A DNA stretch of 64,000 bases from Chlorops oryzae (GCA_020466095.1 CM035806.1:13580224-13644223), one strand, 5' to 3'; shown: positions 1-12,864, counted from the first letter of the stretch. A program made the numbers and translations. The notes: generated from the letters alone by a model not told the origin.

Positions 1-321
1 AAATTGTTAAAAATAGATTTTTTTTAAATTGCGAAATATCCGAAGAGAGGGCAGAGAAGAGAATTTATCAAACTGACATTTAGAGAGAAAAGAGCAATGT
101 GCTGCTCTCAAATGCTTTTTTCGCCATCGCACCCCTATGACAACGGCGTGCCAATGCTATATGAGGGCTCATCAGTGACATTTTCTAATCTTCCGGTGAT
201 AATGTCACCGCTAAAGTCCCTGTCAGCTCCTGTGTAAATGTCATACAAAGTGTCACCGGAAATAAAATTTATTCCGGCTCTGAAGTCACTAGGACATCAT
301 CGGGCGACATTTCCCGCTGGG
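1..321 (+). mobile_element. Right part of a TIR element (second copy at 34051-34600)
   Basis: The sequence matches 34306-34600 along its length, including the phrases GAGAGAAAAGAGCAATGTGC, AAGTCCCTGTCAGCTCCTG and CACTAGGACATCATCGG. It ends with the same terminus, TTTCCCGCTGGG, at 321. This copy has an extra stretch around 143-195 that the other lacks. Its left half lies outside the window. The short frames inside it are not genes. Confidence 0.75.
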
Positions 322-1602
322 AAGGAACGAAAGAATTTTAGCTGGCGTAAATGCATAAATGTTATTCTCACACTCTTTATAAAATCCAGCAATTATTTTT
401 TGAAAAAATTCCGCTTTGCAAGAAAAGTCGCTTTGGCAACAATGGTGGGAATATACCTACATACTTTCAATTATGGAAAATCATGAATGACGTGGTGGTT
501 CATTCATCATTAATAGAGCAAAAATTTTATGATACCAAGAATTCTTAGTAGATACTAGGGTCATCTGAATCAGGGGGAAAAACTTTTTTAGTAATAATTT
601 AATTGCTCTTTTCCGCTGCTGTATAGGTAGATACCTACACACAATTCAATCGGTTCTTGAACTCGTTTTTTTGTTCTTTGGAAATTAATTATTGATTTAA
701 TTTTGAGGCCTCGGAAAATTGTTTCTTTGGTACTCTCTGTCGATTTGAACGTCCTTTCCTTTTGAACAATCGAAATCAAACTAGATCCATTCATATCGGG
801 ACGAACGTTTTCTGTTAAAGTTCGGTACCACAAACGATTTGTTCCCAAAATAGAAAATTTGATACGGATTTATCGTGTTAATGACCGCGATGGCAAATTG
901 ATTTTAGTGATTCAATTTGCAATACCATAGGCAAGGCCGGCTTTCCCAATGAGGAGGGATAAAACGAGACTTTTTCTTTTTTCTCTTCTTTTTGTTTGTT
1001 TTTGGTTTCGTTAGTTTGCCTGATGGCGATGCCGATGGCTCGGCACAAAATTGATTGAAGTCAATAAAGGCCACGATTGCATCGAATGGACTTGTCGATT
1101 GCGACTTGTGATGGACGACGAGGTGGAAGCTACATTTGCATAAAATATTGATGTTTCATCTGACAAAGTGCATCCATATTTGATTGATTTTCAATTAAAA
1201 GTTACTCGGACGCAAATTTAATTACATAATGGAAAATTGGCGACTCCCTGGAAAAGCGCAAACCTTATTACGAGTTCATTTCTCTGCCACTCAAATAAAT
1301 AAAAAAAATAAAACAAATAATAATAAATTAATAATAATTATAAAAGATAAACATACATACATATATGTTAATGTTATATGTCTATCCTGAAAAGCTATGC
1401 CAAAAACCACAGCGTTGGAGAGCGGAGTTCAGCTCGTTGGCATATCCTGTTGCTGAAGAAAATAACACACCAATAGATCGTGCTCTGCTTTTTCATTATT
1501 TCCTCAACGACAACGATTTGAGCCTAGTTTGCTAAAAATAGCCCCATCCCCATCGAATTATTACATCGAAATAACTAGACTTTCGAGCCGAACAATTTTC
1601 AG
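322..1602. other. No gene seen
   Basis: A+T-rich sequence without a convincing coding frame. It holds only short A/T runs, for example around 1310-1350. The short frames here are biased to Phe, Lys, Asn and Ile, as expected by chance. Confidence 0.5.
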
Positions 1603-1803
1603 ACAATTTTACATGTGATGAGCGATCTAACAACTGACGACAAGCTGACTAGAGCTCAAAACATCGATGGCACTATCGAAGATCGAGTTCAGCTCTTGGA
1701 TTCCTGTATCGAAGAAATCGACACCAATCGATACGTGCTAACTGTGTTGAGTTGCATTGCGACAATGTGTCACAAAAACGAAACGATTTCGAAGCTGTTT
1801 TAA
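1603..1803 (+). CDS. Small coding-like ORF or terminal exon, unknown product
   Basis: An open frame follows a plausible acceptor (CAATTTTCAG ending at 1602) and ends at TAA 1803. The first ATG is at 1618, giving a 61-residue product beginning MSDLTTDDKLTRAQNIDG and ending NETISKLF. The composition is mixed and protein-like, with acidic and basic residues, VQLLDSCIEEID and YVLTVLSCIATMC. It lacks the Lys/Phe/Ile/Asn bias seen in random frames of this A+T-rich DNA. I do not recognise it. No upstream exon could be fixed, so it may be a last exon, a short ORF or a decayed fragment. It lies on the strand opposite to the large gene. Confidence 0.3.
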   Translation, partial: TILHVMSDLTTDDKLTRAQNIDGTIEDRVQLLDSCIEEIDTNRYVLTVLSCIATMCHKNETISKLF

Positions 1804-2188
1804 CGAAATACCCATCAATCCGAATTATATCGAAATATAACGACGCGAACAATCGAAATTTTACATTGAGTGCAGCCGACTATCATATTTTGCAACCTAC
1901 CAGCGACTAGACTCAAAGCAACAAAACCGCAAAACAACAAAACAAACAAACGGCCAGACGGACAGACGGATCGACGGATATACAAACATGTCTCAAATGC
2001 CTATTAACTTATATATTGTAGCAACGTACGAATGAAGATTGTCTTCTGTCAGTAACAACTTCTTGTTGCACAGGTTGTTGCTAAGATGTTGGCGCCGTCA
2101 TTAGTTGTAGGCTCTCCTCAACGCTTTGACGTTGCTCGTTGTCATGTCGCTTTAATGGCAATGCAAACACAAACACAAACATACACAT

Positions 2189-2191
<3 letters not shown>

Positions 2192-2266
<75 letters not shown>
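2192..2266. repeat. (AT)n microsatellite
   Basis: About 37 uninterrupted AT units, preceded by an ACAAACACAAACA-type tract at 2165-2183. Frames reading Tyr-Ile repeats on both strands are artefacts of this repeat. Confidence 0.95.
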
Positions 2267-2271
<5 letters not shown>

Positions 2272-5048
2272 AGCCAAAAAAGAACAACATCGAGAAACTG
2301 TAGTAAAACTAATGTTTATGCATGACCACCACTAACTCTTTTCTGTCATTTTTTCCTCTCCATCTTCTCCTTTTTCGATGAAGCCAACTAACTCAATAGC
2401 TAACAACATCAAAAGCACCAACGGACATAGTAACAGCAACTGTCTAAACTAAGAAAGAGATGCGTTCAACAACAATATTCAACGACGAGATACAAAACGA
2501 GCTCCAATAATTCGCACTCATGGCTTCCGAAGTATGCAAAGAAAAAAAAAAAAGAAAACAAAAATTAAAAAATAATAAAAATCAAACAAATGTGGGGAAA
2601 AAAAGTTAAAAGAGACGAAAAGGAAAACGTTTTTCCACTTTTGCTAACGAATAAACTATTTTTAAACCGAAATGCCTCAATAGCAAATGCAGTTTTTCTA
2701 AAAATATACTAACACGTTTGCTGCATGACAACTTTGTTGCGAGTCGAGGCTTGTGCTGCGATCCATGTTGTTCGCAACTTTGATGCAGCCACAAATTGCA
2801 GACTGCGGCGAATTGTTGCTCTGCGCACAACGCACAAAAAGTACCCACAGAGAGTGTGGCGCTCTAATAGACATTGTTGCAGATGGAATCGATTTCTGAT
2901 CGATCGATCGAACGGGCTTACACAAACATAGAGCTGTACTCATCTGATGTGATCTGCTCGGCTATCCGCTCCGCCGCTTTTTCGACTGCCGATTTTGCCG
3001 ATGATAGTGATAATGTACTTTGTATGCGATTGATAATTAAATCAAAATTAAATGCCTGCAATCATGTGTGGAAATTTGTTATTTACCCGCGAAAATTATA
3101 TATCATTCATGCCGTGGGATGGGCGGATAGATGGATGGCAGACGTAAACTGAAAATCATATTCGATTATAGCCTACGACTGTACACAGTGCAGACACATT
3201 GTTTCGGTTGTACCGGATGTTTTTCTGCCGCTGCTGGTGCATTAGATGATCAATATATTTTTTATTTTTTTTTTTTTTATTATTTCCGAGCAGCTCGTGC
3301 GGTGAAAATTTACATACAACCAAGTATGAGAAGGGGTAAAAAAAAAATTGAATTATTAAAAATAAAACAAACTGAAATATTAAAAAAAAAAAACAACAAA
3401 AAATCGAGTTCAATTAAGGATATTTATTTAGTAAATATTGATGATGTTTTTCGAAAGTAAATATTGTCTCTCACATTCGTTCACATCTGGAAGGAATTTA
3501 AAATGCGTGAAAGGTTTTTTTAAATATTTTTTTTTTTAAGGAAAAAACACCCGTCGGGAAGCATGGCTGGTCTTAAGTTTTATTGGTGGAGTTCAGTCGT
3601 CGCTTGATTGAGTACGTTTCGCGACGGGCCAGTCGTATTTTTTATCTACGGTACATTCAACACTTCAAACCACTTGCAACCAATATGTATCAGACTTCTA
3701 TAGTCCTCTTCTTGCCTGCCCAGAAAATTCACATTTCAGTCTCTATCAATGATTGAAAGTCTCTTTCGATGATTGAAAACTTCTACAGAAAAGCTATAGA
3801 GATTTTTCTTGCATAGCGGGGGTTTTTTTTTTTTTTTTTAAATATCGAATTCGATCAAAAAATCCAGATCGTCTGATAACGCTGAGCTAAGAAGGTTTTA
3901 AGTATTTTTCAATCTTCTCAATGGAGGAACTACGCCCTTCTCGCACTTCTAATCTTTGATCACGCGGTTGTGTGCCAAGTTTCGTGTCGAAATGCTTTCG
4001 AATTCGATTGTGCAATTTCACTTAATATTGAAAATAAATAATTTTTGTGCAAAGCCATTCTTAGGCCGCCCATATGGGCATATGGGATTCAGCTTTCGGG
4101 TATGGCCAGTAACTCTAATATTGAAATTTTACTTTGAGACGTACATAAGTATGTTACATGCAATAATCCCTGGTTGGTAAATAATAATGTTAACCATACA
4201 GATTTTGGGTGCACTAAAGTTAAAGATGAAACAAATATGCTTAGATTATCTGGCTAGATTGAGTGACCATACGAATCGGATAGCAATAGGCTTTCTACAT
4301 AAATGAAACAGAATAAATGAGACGCTTAAAGCGCTTTTATATTTATCTACCATAAAGAAAGTAGAATCTGTTGATTTAAGATTGAAAACAATTGAAATAT
4401 TCGTCTTAAAGAAGACTTATATCAATTGAGCTCCTAAATGTATCCTAGCATTTGCTTATCATTAAGCAATAAATAGATTAAAAATCAAAATGAAATTATG
4501 TCGAAATTAATTTCGATCGAAAACTCCGAAGTCGTATTCGAACAATTAAAATCATCTGACGTTCATATAAATGCTACACATACATATTATTGATTTTGTT
4601 TTTGTTCTTTTCTCTAATTAATGTTAATACTGTCTTGGTTATAGTTTTTATATTTTTGTAAACATTCTCAACTTCGCTAATTAGCAATTTATAGCAGCGC
4701 CATTTCTCACAAGACATTTTATGCCGAGTCGAATCGAAATCCTTTTGCGTTTTGTGCCGAACGTTTCGTTCCTTTTTGGGAACCTCTTCAGGAGCATTTT
4801 TGCTTTCACTTTCTTTTTTTTCCAATAAAGAGAAAACATTGCTAGTTCGATTTTAGTCAGTTATTAAAACGAAAAAAAAAACCTAAAACTCTTCTTAAAT
4901 AATAAATTTCCCCGAATTGAAATCGGGGGATTTTGAATCGAAATCGACAGCTAGCACACCGCTTTCTCGAATTCGAATCGAATTGGATTCGGACAGAGAT
5001 CTAGAACATACCCGATTATTAAACAAAAAAAATAAAAAAGAAAATATT

Positions 5049-5087
<39 letters not shown>

Positions 5088-6624
5088 TAATAAAAAATAA
5101 AATAATTAAAAAAAATAAAATCAAATAAAATCCCATCTAATGTCTTCTCCTCGAGTTGCAAAGCACACACGTGAATTAGGTAAATGTGTCGATTCTTAAA
5201 ATACCACTCCTTAGCATAGAATTGAGAAACGGTTCTTAAGAAAGACAATCCCTAAAATGCCATTCATAACAAGAACGGTGAATGAAAAGCCAAATGAATG
5301 GATTAAATAACGCGGATTGCAGCCTATTTAAAGAGTCTGAGTTGGCCGGCTAGTTTGGCTTGGCTCATTGGGTGACTGTCTTTGAAAGTGATTGACAGTT
5401 AAACGGGCAGACCTGGCAGACCTGGCAACTGGCAAATAGAAACCGTTTTACCCATTAATGAAATCCAGTTTAATTTTCTGTAGACAAGTTTTTGCGTGTC
5501 TTTTGATCTTCTTGGAAAATGTTGACGATGACTTCACAGTATGCGAAATGAAATATTGACATTCGAATTGAGCAAAAGGAAAAGAAGAACGATGGAAAGT
5601 CACTGTTAATAAATAATAAAAATAAAATAAACTTCTGTCAATTTCTAATGTATGGACTTGATTAAAAGAACGAAAGTCTCTTGGGCACATAAATTTCTTG
5701 ATCGTTGTATTGTTACTATTATTGTTGTTCTTCTTATTGAACATTTCAAAATAAATTTCTAAAAAATTATTCTAAAAAAAAAATATACAAAAAATAGAAA
5801 AAACAAATAAGTATGCAAAAATACATAAAATTATTATAAAAATAATATAAATAAATACAAAAAAAAAATATAAAAAATAAAAAATTTAAACAATAAGTTA
5901 AGACTGCAGAAAAATAGTGTACCTGCCTATAGAAAAACTCTTAAGAGCCTTATCAAAGTTTTAAAAAGCACGAATGGGTGAATAAAATGAAACTTTCTAA
6001 GAAATTATTGGAAGTATGCATGTACCTATCTAAGCAAGAGAAATGGACGACTTAAAAGTTTTTGAAAAGAATTGAATTTATTTAACTGAAGTTTTTTGTT
6101 GCCCCCTGATATAAAATGCTCGTAATAGCTCGAAATAGCTGCAGCAAGCTGGGACAAAATCGAATTTCACGCAAACGTGAAAAATCTCATGAACGTGAGT
6201 ATGCCTCTTTAGAAATTCTTCACGTTTCCCGAGTGTATTCCATTCTCGATTCTCGATTCTCGGCGCTCTTATTGCGTCATTTTGATTATATTTTTGCATC
6301 TAGGATGCTGCCTAATTAATTAGCTATTATTATTGTTGTTCTACTGCTTCTACTTCGATTTCTCTTTCGCGGAATCTTTTTTCTGTTTTTCATTTACGAT
6401 TGACGATAGTTTGATTTGATAAATAAATCATGTGACCCCGCCCCGCCACGCCCCGACCATTTAAAATGAATCACGAATCGTCGTCGCTTAAAGTAGCCAG
6501 TATTCGGGACCGGATAATTAAAGAGACTTTCGATTAAGAATCGAATAGAGCCGGCGCGCCGCGTGATGTCCCAGTTGAAATGGCGACGGATGGTAAAATA
6601 CATAGGTTGTTCCTTGTTATCACA
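2267..6624. other. No gene seen; simple repeats and old noncoding DNA
   Basis: Contains poly(T) at 3258-3281, an (AAT)n tract at 5048-5083 and many short A runs. One minus-strand frame at 4574-4825 has a protein-like K/E-rich composition but lacks a start and splice signals. Around 3956-4100 the phrase GTGCCAAGTTTCGTG resembles wording shared by the Mini-me-like elements further on and may be an old remnant. Confidence 0.5.
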
Positions 6625-6785
6625 ACAGTCGAAACTCTCTATAACGATTTTCTCTCTATAGCGAGCGAATCTTCTCTCAAGGCTTTTTCGCTACAGATTT
6701 TGTGTCTTTTTTCTCTCTCCTTATGTTCGAGTTATGTCTATAACGGATTTTATTCCGGTCCCTTGAAGAGAGTTTCGTCTATATT
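6625..6785. mobile_element. pogo-like short inverted-repeat element
   Basis: The left end reads CAGTCGAAACTCTCTATAAC and the right end, reversed, TAGACGAAACTCTCTTCAAG, so GACGAAACTCTCT-type termini face each other. The internal words CTATAACGATTTT and CTATAACGGATTTT are typical of pogo/Tigger-type nonautonomous elements. No clear TA duplication is left at the right end. The hAT element at 6813 follows within 30 bases. Confidence 0.5.
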
Positions 6786-6812
6786 TAAAATTTCTAATAA
6801 CAGGCTGATAAC

Positions 6813-7063
6813 CAGGGCACGGTTTTTTTTGTTGTTGGCTTTTATAAATTTGAAGCATACTTTATGGAGTAAAAATTTTATTCATTTCACGTTAAGTTAA
6901 GATTCAAATCGATTTTTAACTTAAATAAGAATTTTTTTGAACTTAGAAAAGCGGTTTGAAGTTCAACTTCGCTTAGCTTATTTGCAAAATGTTGGTAAGA
7001 AAAGTTTTCGCTCCATAAAGTATGCTTTTAATTTATAAAAGACAACAAAATCGCTGAGCTCTG
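6813..7063. mobile_element. Nonautonomous hAT-type element, 251 bp
   Basis: Flanked by CTGATAAC (6805-6812) and CTGATAAT (7064-7071), an 8-bp duplication with one mismatch. The ends are CAGGGCACGG and, reversed, CAGAGCTCAGCG. Subterminal arms of about 45 bp also pair (GCATACTTTATGGAG at 6863 against its reverse at 7009). An 8-bp duplication plus CAGRG termini are hAT hallmarks. It has no coding capacity. Confidence 0.7.
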
Positions 7064-7094
7064 CTGATAATCATCATTCGCCGTAAACTATATT

Positions 7095-8309
7095 TAGCAA
7101 GGTGCCAAAAAACCTGTTTTGGGAAAAATTTAATTTTTATTTATGATTCCGTTAGATCACATATTTAGTATAAACTTTTGTTTTGGAACTTTTTTTTTAA
7201 AAACATAAAACCCGGGAAATGGGCTTTTCCAATTTCCTCCCATAACACAGTGGGATCGCATAATACATTTGAGTGCAAGAACTATAAGGAGTGGTCGCAC
7301 AGTGATGAAACTTGGTACTGAACCTTATCTTAATAAAATTAAGGAAAATATAAATTTTCATCAAAATCGGTCACGCCTACCACCCACCCCCAATACAACT
7401 CGAAATCAATTTTTAATGTAATATTTCTTCCTTTGGTCAGAATGTCTTGAAATTTTGCACAGAGCTTACAATTAACGCAGGGAAAAAATTCTGAAGTTTT
7501 CATAAAAATTCGATTTCGTTAGAGCACACATTTTGTATAAACTTTTGTTTTGAAATGAATTTTTCATATGAAAATTTTTTACCCTAAAAGTATACTCTAA
7601 ATTTTTTCTTATTTCATTGTAAGATTGTATGAACTTCATTGAAAAATGTTGTTACATATTTTACTTCAGTACAGCCAAATTTGATTAGCAATTGTTGTGG
7701 GCCAAGTGGTTTTTGAAAGTTAATATTATGACAAAATTAACAATATAAAAGATTTTCAAAACAAAATGTTTTTAAAGGGTGGCATCGTGCTCTGAAAATG
7801 CCAAAAAACACGATTTTTTTGTATGGGGAATTTCGTTTTTCCTTGATAGTTTCCATGATATTGGTCCTTTTTGCTTGGGCCAAGTGGATTTTGAAGGGTA
7901 TTTTGAAGGTCTTTCCGAAATGAAGACTAACTATAAAATCGAGTTTATTTTAGGGTGTGGCAAACGATTTCCAAAATGAGCATTTCCGAATTTCTACGGT
8001 TTTTAAGCTAAACAGACCAGAAACCTTATTGATATATTTAATATTTATATATATTTTTTTAGAGACTTATAAATCACATGAAAAAACATCAACATAACCC
8101 CCGTTAATTAATTACTTTGTATGCAAACGACACATAAATAAAATAAATTTTCCCGAAAAAGCTACATATATAGCTCCATATCTTCTTCTACACATGGAAA
8201 AAAATTTTTTTTTTTTTTTAATTGAGGACTGAAGATTTTTCTTAAAAAAAAATGTGATTTCACATTTGTCGGACGATTTTGAAAAAATCGAAAAAATGAC
8301 ACCTTGCTA
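7095..8309. mobile_element. Nonautonomous hAT-type element, 1,215 bp
   Basis: Exact 8-bp duplication ACTATATT at 7087-7094 and 8310-8317. The termini are TAGCAAGGTGCCA and, reversed, TAGCAAGGTGTCA. The interior is A+T-rich, with phrases such as GGTCACGCCTACCACCCACC, and no transposase frame. The short frame at 7779-7979 is not convincing. It lies 31 bp from the 251-bp hAT element. Confidence 0.8.
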
Positions 8310-8317
8310 ACTATATT

Positions 8318-8981
8318 ACCATAGCTCTTCGCTATGATCACAGTGCATTATGATTTACTACACTGAATTGAAATAATTCTCAAATAAATAAATAAATTTC
8401 TATAAATTTTACTTATTTATTTATTTATTTTTCATTCAATTTTCAATTCATTAGAAGAGTAAGAAAATTTAACGGCCTCTCCGACTCCATTAATAGTCGA
8501 TAGAGATTTTGATAAAAATTTTAAGCGATTTAAGGCGCTATCGCAAGACTTAATCATTCTGAATGAAAAACCTCAATATAAATTTGACCTAATTCATCAA
8601 TTTAACTCGTTAAAATCGCATAAATGTTATGCAGGTATTCGATTTTATCTTTTTTCTTTTGCGATTCTGCATAATCAAATGGCATGGAGTTACCTACCTC
8701 TGCCAACACACAAGGTGTTTTGCGACTTTCGAAATATTTCGCTATTTTGGCAAAGATATAAAATTCGAAAACTTATTCAGGGTCAGACCGGCGCCAACTA
8801 ACTTTTTTCTTTTTTTCTTTTTTTCTGTTGTTTATATATGTTTTCTTGATTGCTTTTTTATTATTGAAAAATATCGTGTTCTCTGCAGCCAATGAGTGCA
8901 CGATAATTTTTGAAGCATAATTAATGTCATCTGGCGCACATCCGTATGACCGTCTGAGGAGCAAAAAAAAAAAAAAACCAT
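8318..8981. other. No gene seen
   Basis: A local AAATAAATAAATAAAT / ATTTATTTATTTATTT inverted repeat lies at about 8382-8432. The rest is A/T-rich sequence. Confidence 0.5.
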
Positions 8982-9605
8982 GTGATTGAATGTCATACAT
9001 ACATATACCTAAAAGACACATATACCTTCAAAGTTGAAGGAATTCTTGTGGACATTGACGTAAGGAGACTGGAAAAAGACAATGGTGGAAAAAATTCATT
9101 ACAATATCTCCCGATATTGCTCTTTTGCTGGCTCCCGCGAGGGGATTCATTTATGATTGGCAAACCCGCAGACCCTAGCCAAATGTCTAACCAATGCATG
9201 ATTCGGGAATGGAGTCGAATCGGAAGTGCAGGAATTTTTTGAAGAATGTACGCAGGGTTGACCATACGACCTACAATTAGTGTTGGTGTGATTAAGCTAT
9301 ACTGGTTATAGTTGTATACCTTTATATATAAGGCAAACATGGTACTACGGGGACCGGGAGCCCCAGAATCCGTTTTAGAATTCTGCACGGTCTTATGGCT
9401 ATGGGCTCTCGGGGAGTATCGAAAGGGCTGTGGTATCAATGAGGCGAGGATTGCCAAGGATGATCTCGAGCCAGGTTCACCGCCCACACTGGTATGGCAA
9501 ATTGGGTATACTCTGGTTGATGCCCAGTGGAACATTTTGTATCTTGTGATACTGCGATTGAAGCACCAATTTACTCCCTTTTCCTGGCACAAAAAAAAAA
9601 AAAAA
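8982..9605 (+). mobile_element. G+C-richer block ending in poly(A): possible retroposon or LINE 3' end
   Basis: From about 9040 to 9590 the base composition is visibly richer in G+C than its neighbours. The block ends at CCTTTTCCTGGCAC followed by a run of 15 A, and an A run also precedes it at 8961-8975. Long frames are open on both strands: about 199 codons on the minus strand with no convincing start, and 121 and 86 on the plus strand. I recognise no protein in any of them. Retroposed RNA or the 3' end of a LINE fits the poly(A) best. Coding status is undecided. Confidence 0.35.
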
Positions 9606-12410
9606 CTAAATAAAAGAAAAAATTCGTCTGCTAAACAAAAAATTTATAAACGCAATAAATTATTAAAGCTCACTTGATTTACTAGAGCCACTTTTGAAGA
9701 GGGCATTTTATGGATCATTTATCCCATCTGTGCGCACGAGGCTTTCTAACCATGCCTATTCAAAATAGTAATTTTTTCCCATTTCATGTAACACCCTTTT
9801 TCGTATGCTTTGTAATCATTTGATCAGCCCATTAACACAGAGCGCAACCTCGATGAAGCGAATCTCAAGGGGCTAGGCAATTTGATATTACGCTATATTC
9901 AATATTTTTGTTTAGAATGCCTAAGGGTCTACATGTCAAGGGACTCTCTTTATCCATGTTGGGCCAACAAAAAAACAGTTTGTCTCTTTATTCCCGGCAT
10001 GTATTCCGTTGTAACTGTTGTGCCGAACATTTTTCTCTCTCGTCTAGACGGAGATGACATTTAGATTGATCGATTCTTTCTTATATATATATATATTTTT
10101 TTTTTTGTTTTTTGTTTTTTGTGATTGGTCGTAATCGCTACGATTAATTATGCAGTTTATAAAGGCATTTGACGCCAATTACTCTAAGCTTTACGAAGAA
10201 TAATTCTACAAGTAGTCACCCTTTAGGTCAGCTAATCCCCAAAACGTGAGATCTTGTTCATTCCTGCCACTTATTTCTATGTCATTTAATGCGTGCCGCA
10301 ATTCTTATACGAAAAAAAAAAAAATTATTAAAATATATAAATAAAATTTAAAAAAATTAAAAACGAACAATTACCCACCCAACATTTGGAAGACTGTTTT
10401 ATGAGAAGATTTATTTACGAGTCTTTTTCGATCCCCCTTCATGATTAGAAAATGATTGATCACATGCAAGATTAAAAGAAGACTCGAAAACGACTCTCCA
10501 ATATGTTTTAAAAGCGAGTCGTATTCAAATTACAAAAACAAAATATTGAGCAATCGCCAATTAATCACGTATGGGATTGAAATATGATCATTCAAATTGT
10601 TGCTATCTGATATTTCACTCAATATTTTACTCAAAATTGAATTGAATAGAATTTGACTTTAAAGTTATAAACGAAAAATTTCCATGACTTTATAAATATG
10701 AGTCGTAGAAGACTCCAAAATGATAGCAAATATGAGTCGTAGAAGACTCGAAAATAGTAACAAATATGACTCGAAAATGACTCGCATATGATATCAAATA
10801 TGATTCCCTAAGAAGAGTCCCGGCTAGGGTTCCAATTTCTCCCGACAAAAGTATCATTTCTGATCAGAAAACGAGCGCATATTTGATCTTTTTAATCAGA
10901 AAGGCGACTCGAAAAAGACTCGCTCGCTTTTGATCAACAATTTCGAAAAATGCTAGCTGGACATTTAAAAACGAAAAATAAAAAAAATATATATTGTATA
11001 AGAAATAAAAAATCTATGAAAAAATTATTTAAAAAATTCGAAAATAATAAATATAAAAAAATTTAATTTTTAATAAAAGGATATAAAAAATAAAAATATA
11101 TAATTGAACAAAATTACTTCAAAAAAAAAAAAAAAAAATGTTGATGGGGAAAATCAGTTCACAAATGATAGTAAAATATGTGTTTTCTATTCTATAGATA
11201 ACTGTAAAAGTTACTTGCCATACCAGTCTAAGGCATACTTATTTCAATATAAATCAAGACGGAGACACTTACCTGAAAAGAGAAGAAGAGAAAAAATAAT
11301 TTTATTGATTGATATAGAATTGATAGAATTATAGATAAATGTTATGGCCGGTCATTCGTCTATTGAGGTCTTTCTAAGAATTTGAATAGTTTTATTTGAA
11401 AAATGAATTGAAAATTGATATCGAATCGAATATTATATTCCTGAGTGGTGGCTTTTTTAAATTATTTTTTCATCTGAATTAATCAAACCCAACCAAATAA
11501 AAAAGGTTTTTAACCCACATTGGACCGCTGGTCGAGATAATTCGATTAGTTCATTAACAAAAAAAGAATCTCTATTCCAAATAACATGGTAACATGGAGC
11601 GCGAGATGTCCAAATAGAGTGTTTGATTTATTAGCTTTCAAATAAATTATAACTTTTCATATTGGCTCATTCACATCAAGTGCACATCCGGTCTTATATG
11701 AACACTTTTTTCAGACCAGTTTTAGGGGCTCTCTCCAATTCTGTCAGAAATGAAACAGAAATGAGAAACTTCATATAAAAAAAAAGCACTTCAGAATATT
11801 TCTGATTCATTTCTGAAGCGTTTTTTTTTGTATTTTTTTTTCTATGAAGTTTTTTTATTTCTGTCTGAGCTGAAGATCGCCCCTGAATTAGATAATAAGG
11901 GTATTTCCTTAAAATTGGAAAGGTTGAAAAAGTGTAAAATTTTTCATACAAAAATTTCATAGGCTTCTTGATTTACGAGTTTCCGAGGCAAATACACGTT
12001 TCAGGGGAAAACCCCTACCTACCAATTAATATTAAAATCGCGAAAAATTGAAAATCCAGAATCACACAATTCACAATTGTATAAAGCAGACAATCGGATC
12101 TTTTCATACATTTGTATGAAAATTTAACGGAAATCGAACGATTTCTGTCGTATTCGATTTCTGTCACATGCCCGAATATGTGTGTAGGTATGTATATGCC
12201 ACAAATGGAGTGGTAAAATTATTAAACAGTGTCCTTATAACGGTGTCCTTTGAAAGCTTTTCATTTTCTCTAAAAGAAAATTGTTATAAAATTCGTCTCA
12301 AATGGGTTGAAAAAAAATTCCAAGTCCGCCGTTTAAATTTCTAATTAATAAAATCGCTCAGAGCAGAGTTATGCGCACACCCAGCATCCGAGTGCCTGGG
12401 GATTTTTGAT
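9606..12410. other. No gene seen; local GACTCG repeats
   Basis: Around 10400-10925 the words GACTCG and CGAGTC recur many times (for example ATATGAGTCGTAGAAGACTC, twice near 10700), suggesting a decayed repeat. A segment at 11930-12030 recurs at 30565-30660. Short AT tracts occur near 10083 and 11000. Confidence 0.5.
11930..12030. repeat. Dispersed repeat (partner at 30565-30660)
   Basis: Both places contain CCATACAAAA or CATACAAAAA, then TTCCTGATTTACGAGTTT-like sequence, CGAGGCAAATACAC and a GGG-A-ACCCC end. The elements' limits are not visible. Confidence 0.6.

Positions 12411-12441
<31 letters not shown>
12411..12441. repeat. (AAC)n microsatellite
   Basis: About ten AAC units. A GATGGC/GATGAT-type tract (12562-12617) and a GGGGCTATATAGCCCC palindrome (12664-12679) follow. 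Confidence 0.9.
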
Positions 12442-12864
12442 GATGCAACACAAAATCAAAAACAAAAGCGAAAGAAAGAAAGAAATTAACAAGCAATTTA
12501 CATGCTGCCAACAGTTCCACCTATTTCATTGAAATGACGTCTTGCAGACGCCTTACCAACGATGATTATGGCGATGGCGATGGCGATGCCGATGACGGTG
12601 AACGACGATGATGATGGCTACGATTGGACGCCGTGCACACCGTCGGAAGCATTATGAAGATATGGGGCTATATAGCCCCCCCCTATCTTATGGCACAATG
12701 ACTAACGATGATCTCGACTAACGATGATGTTGTTGAATCGGTTTTGAGCCAAGCCATGATACACTGATAATTGCACTACTCTAAATTTACTGCCTACTAC
12801 TACTCTACGTAGAGCTCTTTTATTTATTTTTAATTTTTTTTTGTTTTTTTGTGTCTTTGCATAG

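Noticed and set aside
4574..4825. K/E-rich minus-strand frame (NAPEEVPKKERNVRHKTQ)
   Set aside because: No ATG at the start of the open stretch, no splice signals, and A/T-rich composition explains the Lys content. Kept only as a remote possibility of an exon relic.
9312..9677. 121-codon plus-strand frame as a gene
   Set aside because: The last third reads the poly(A) end as Lys, and the opposite strand is equally open; coding status cannot be decided.
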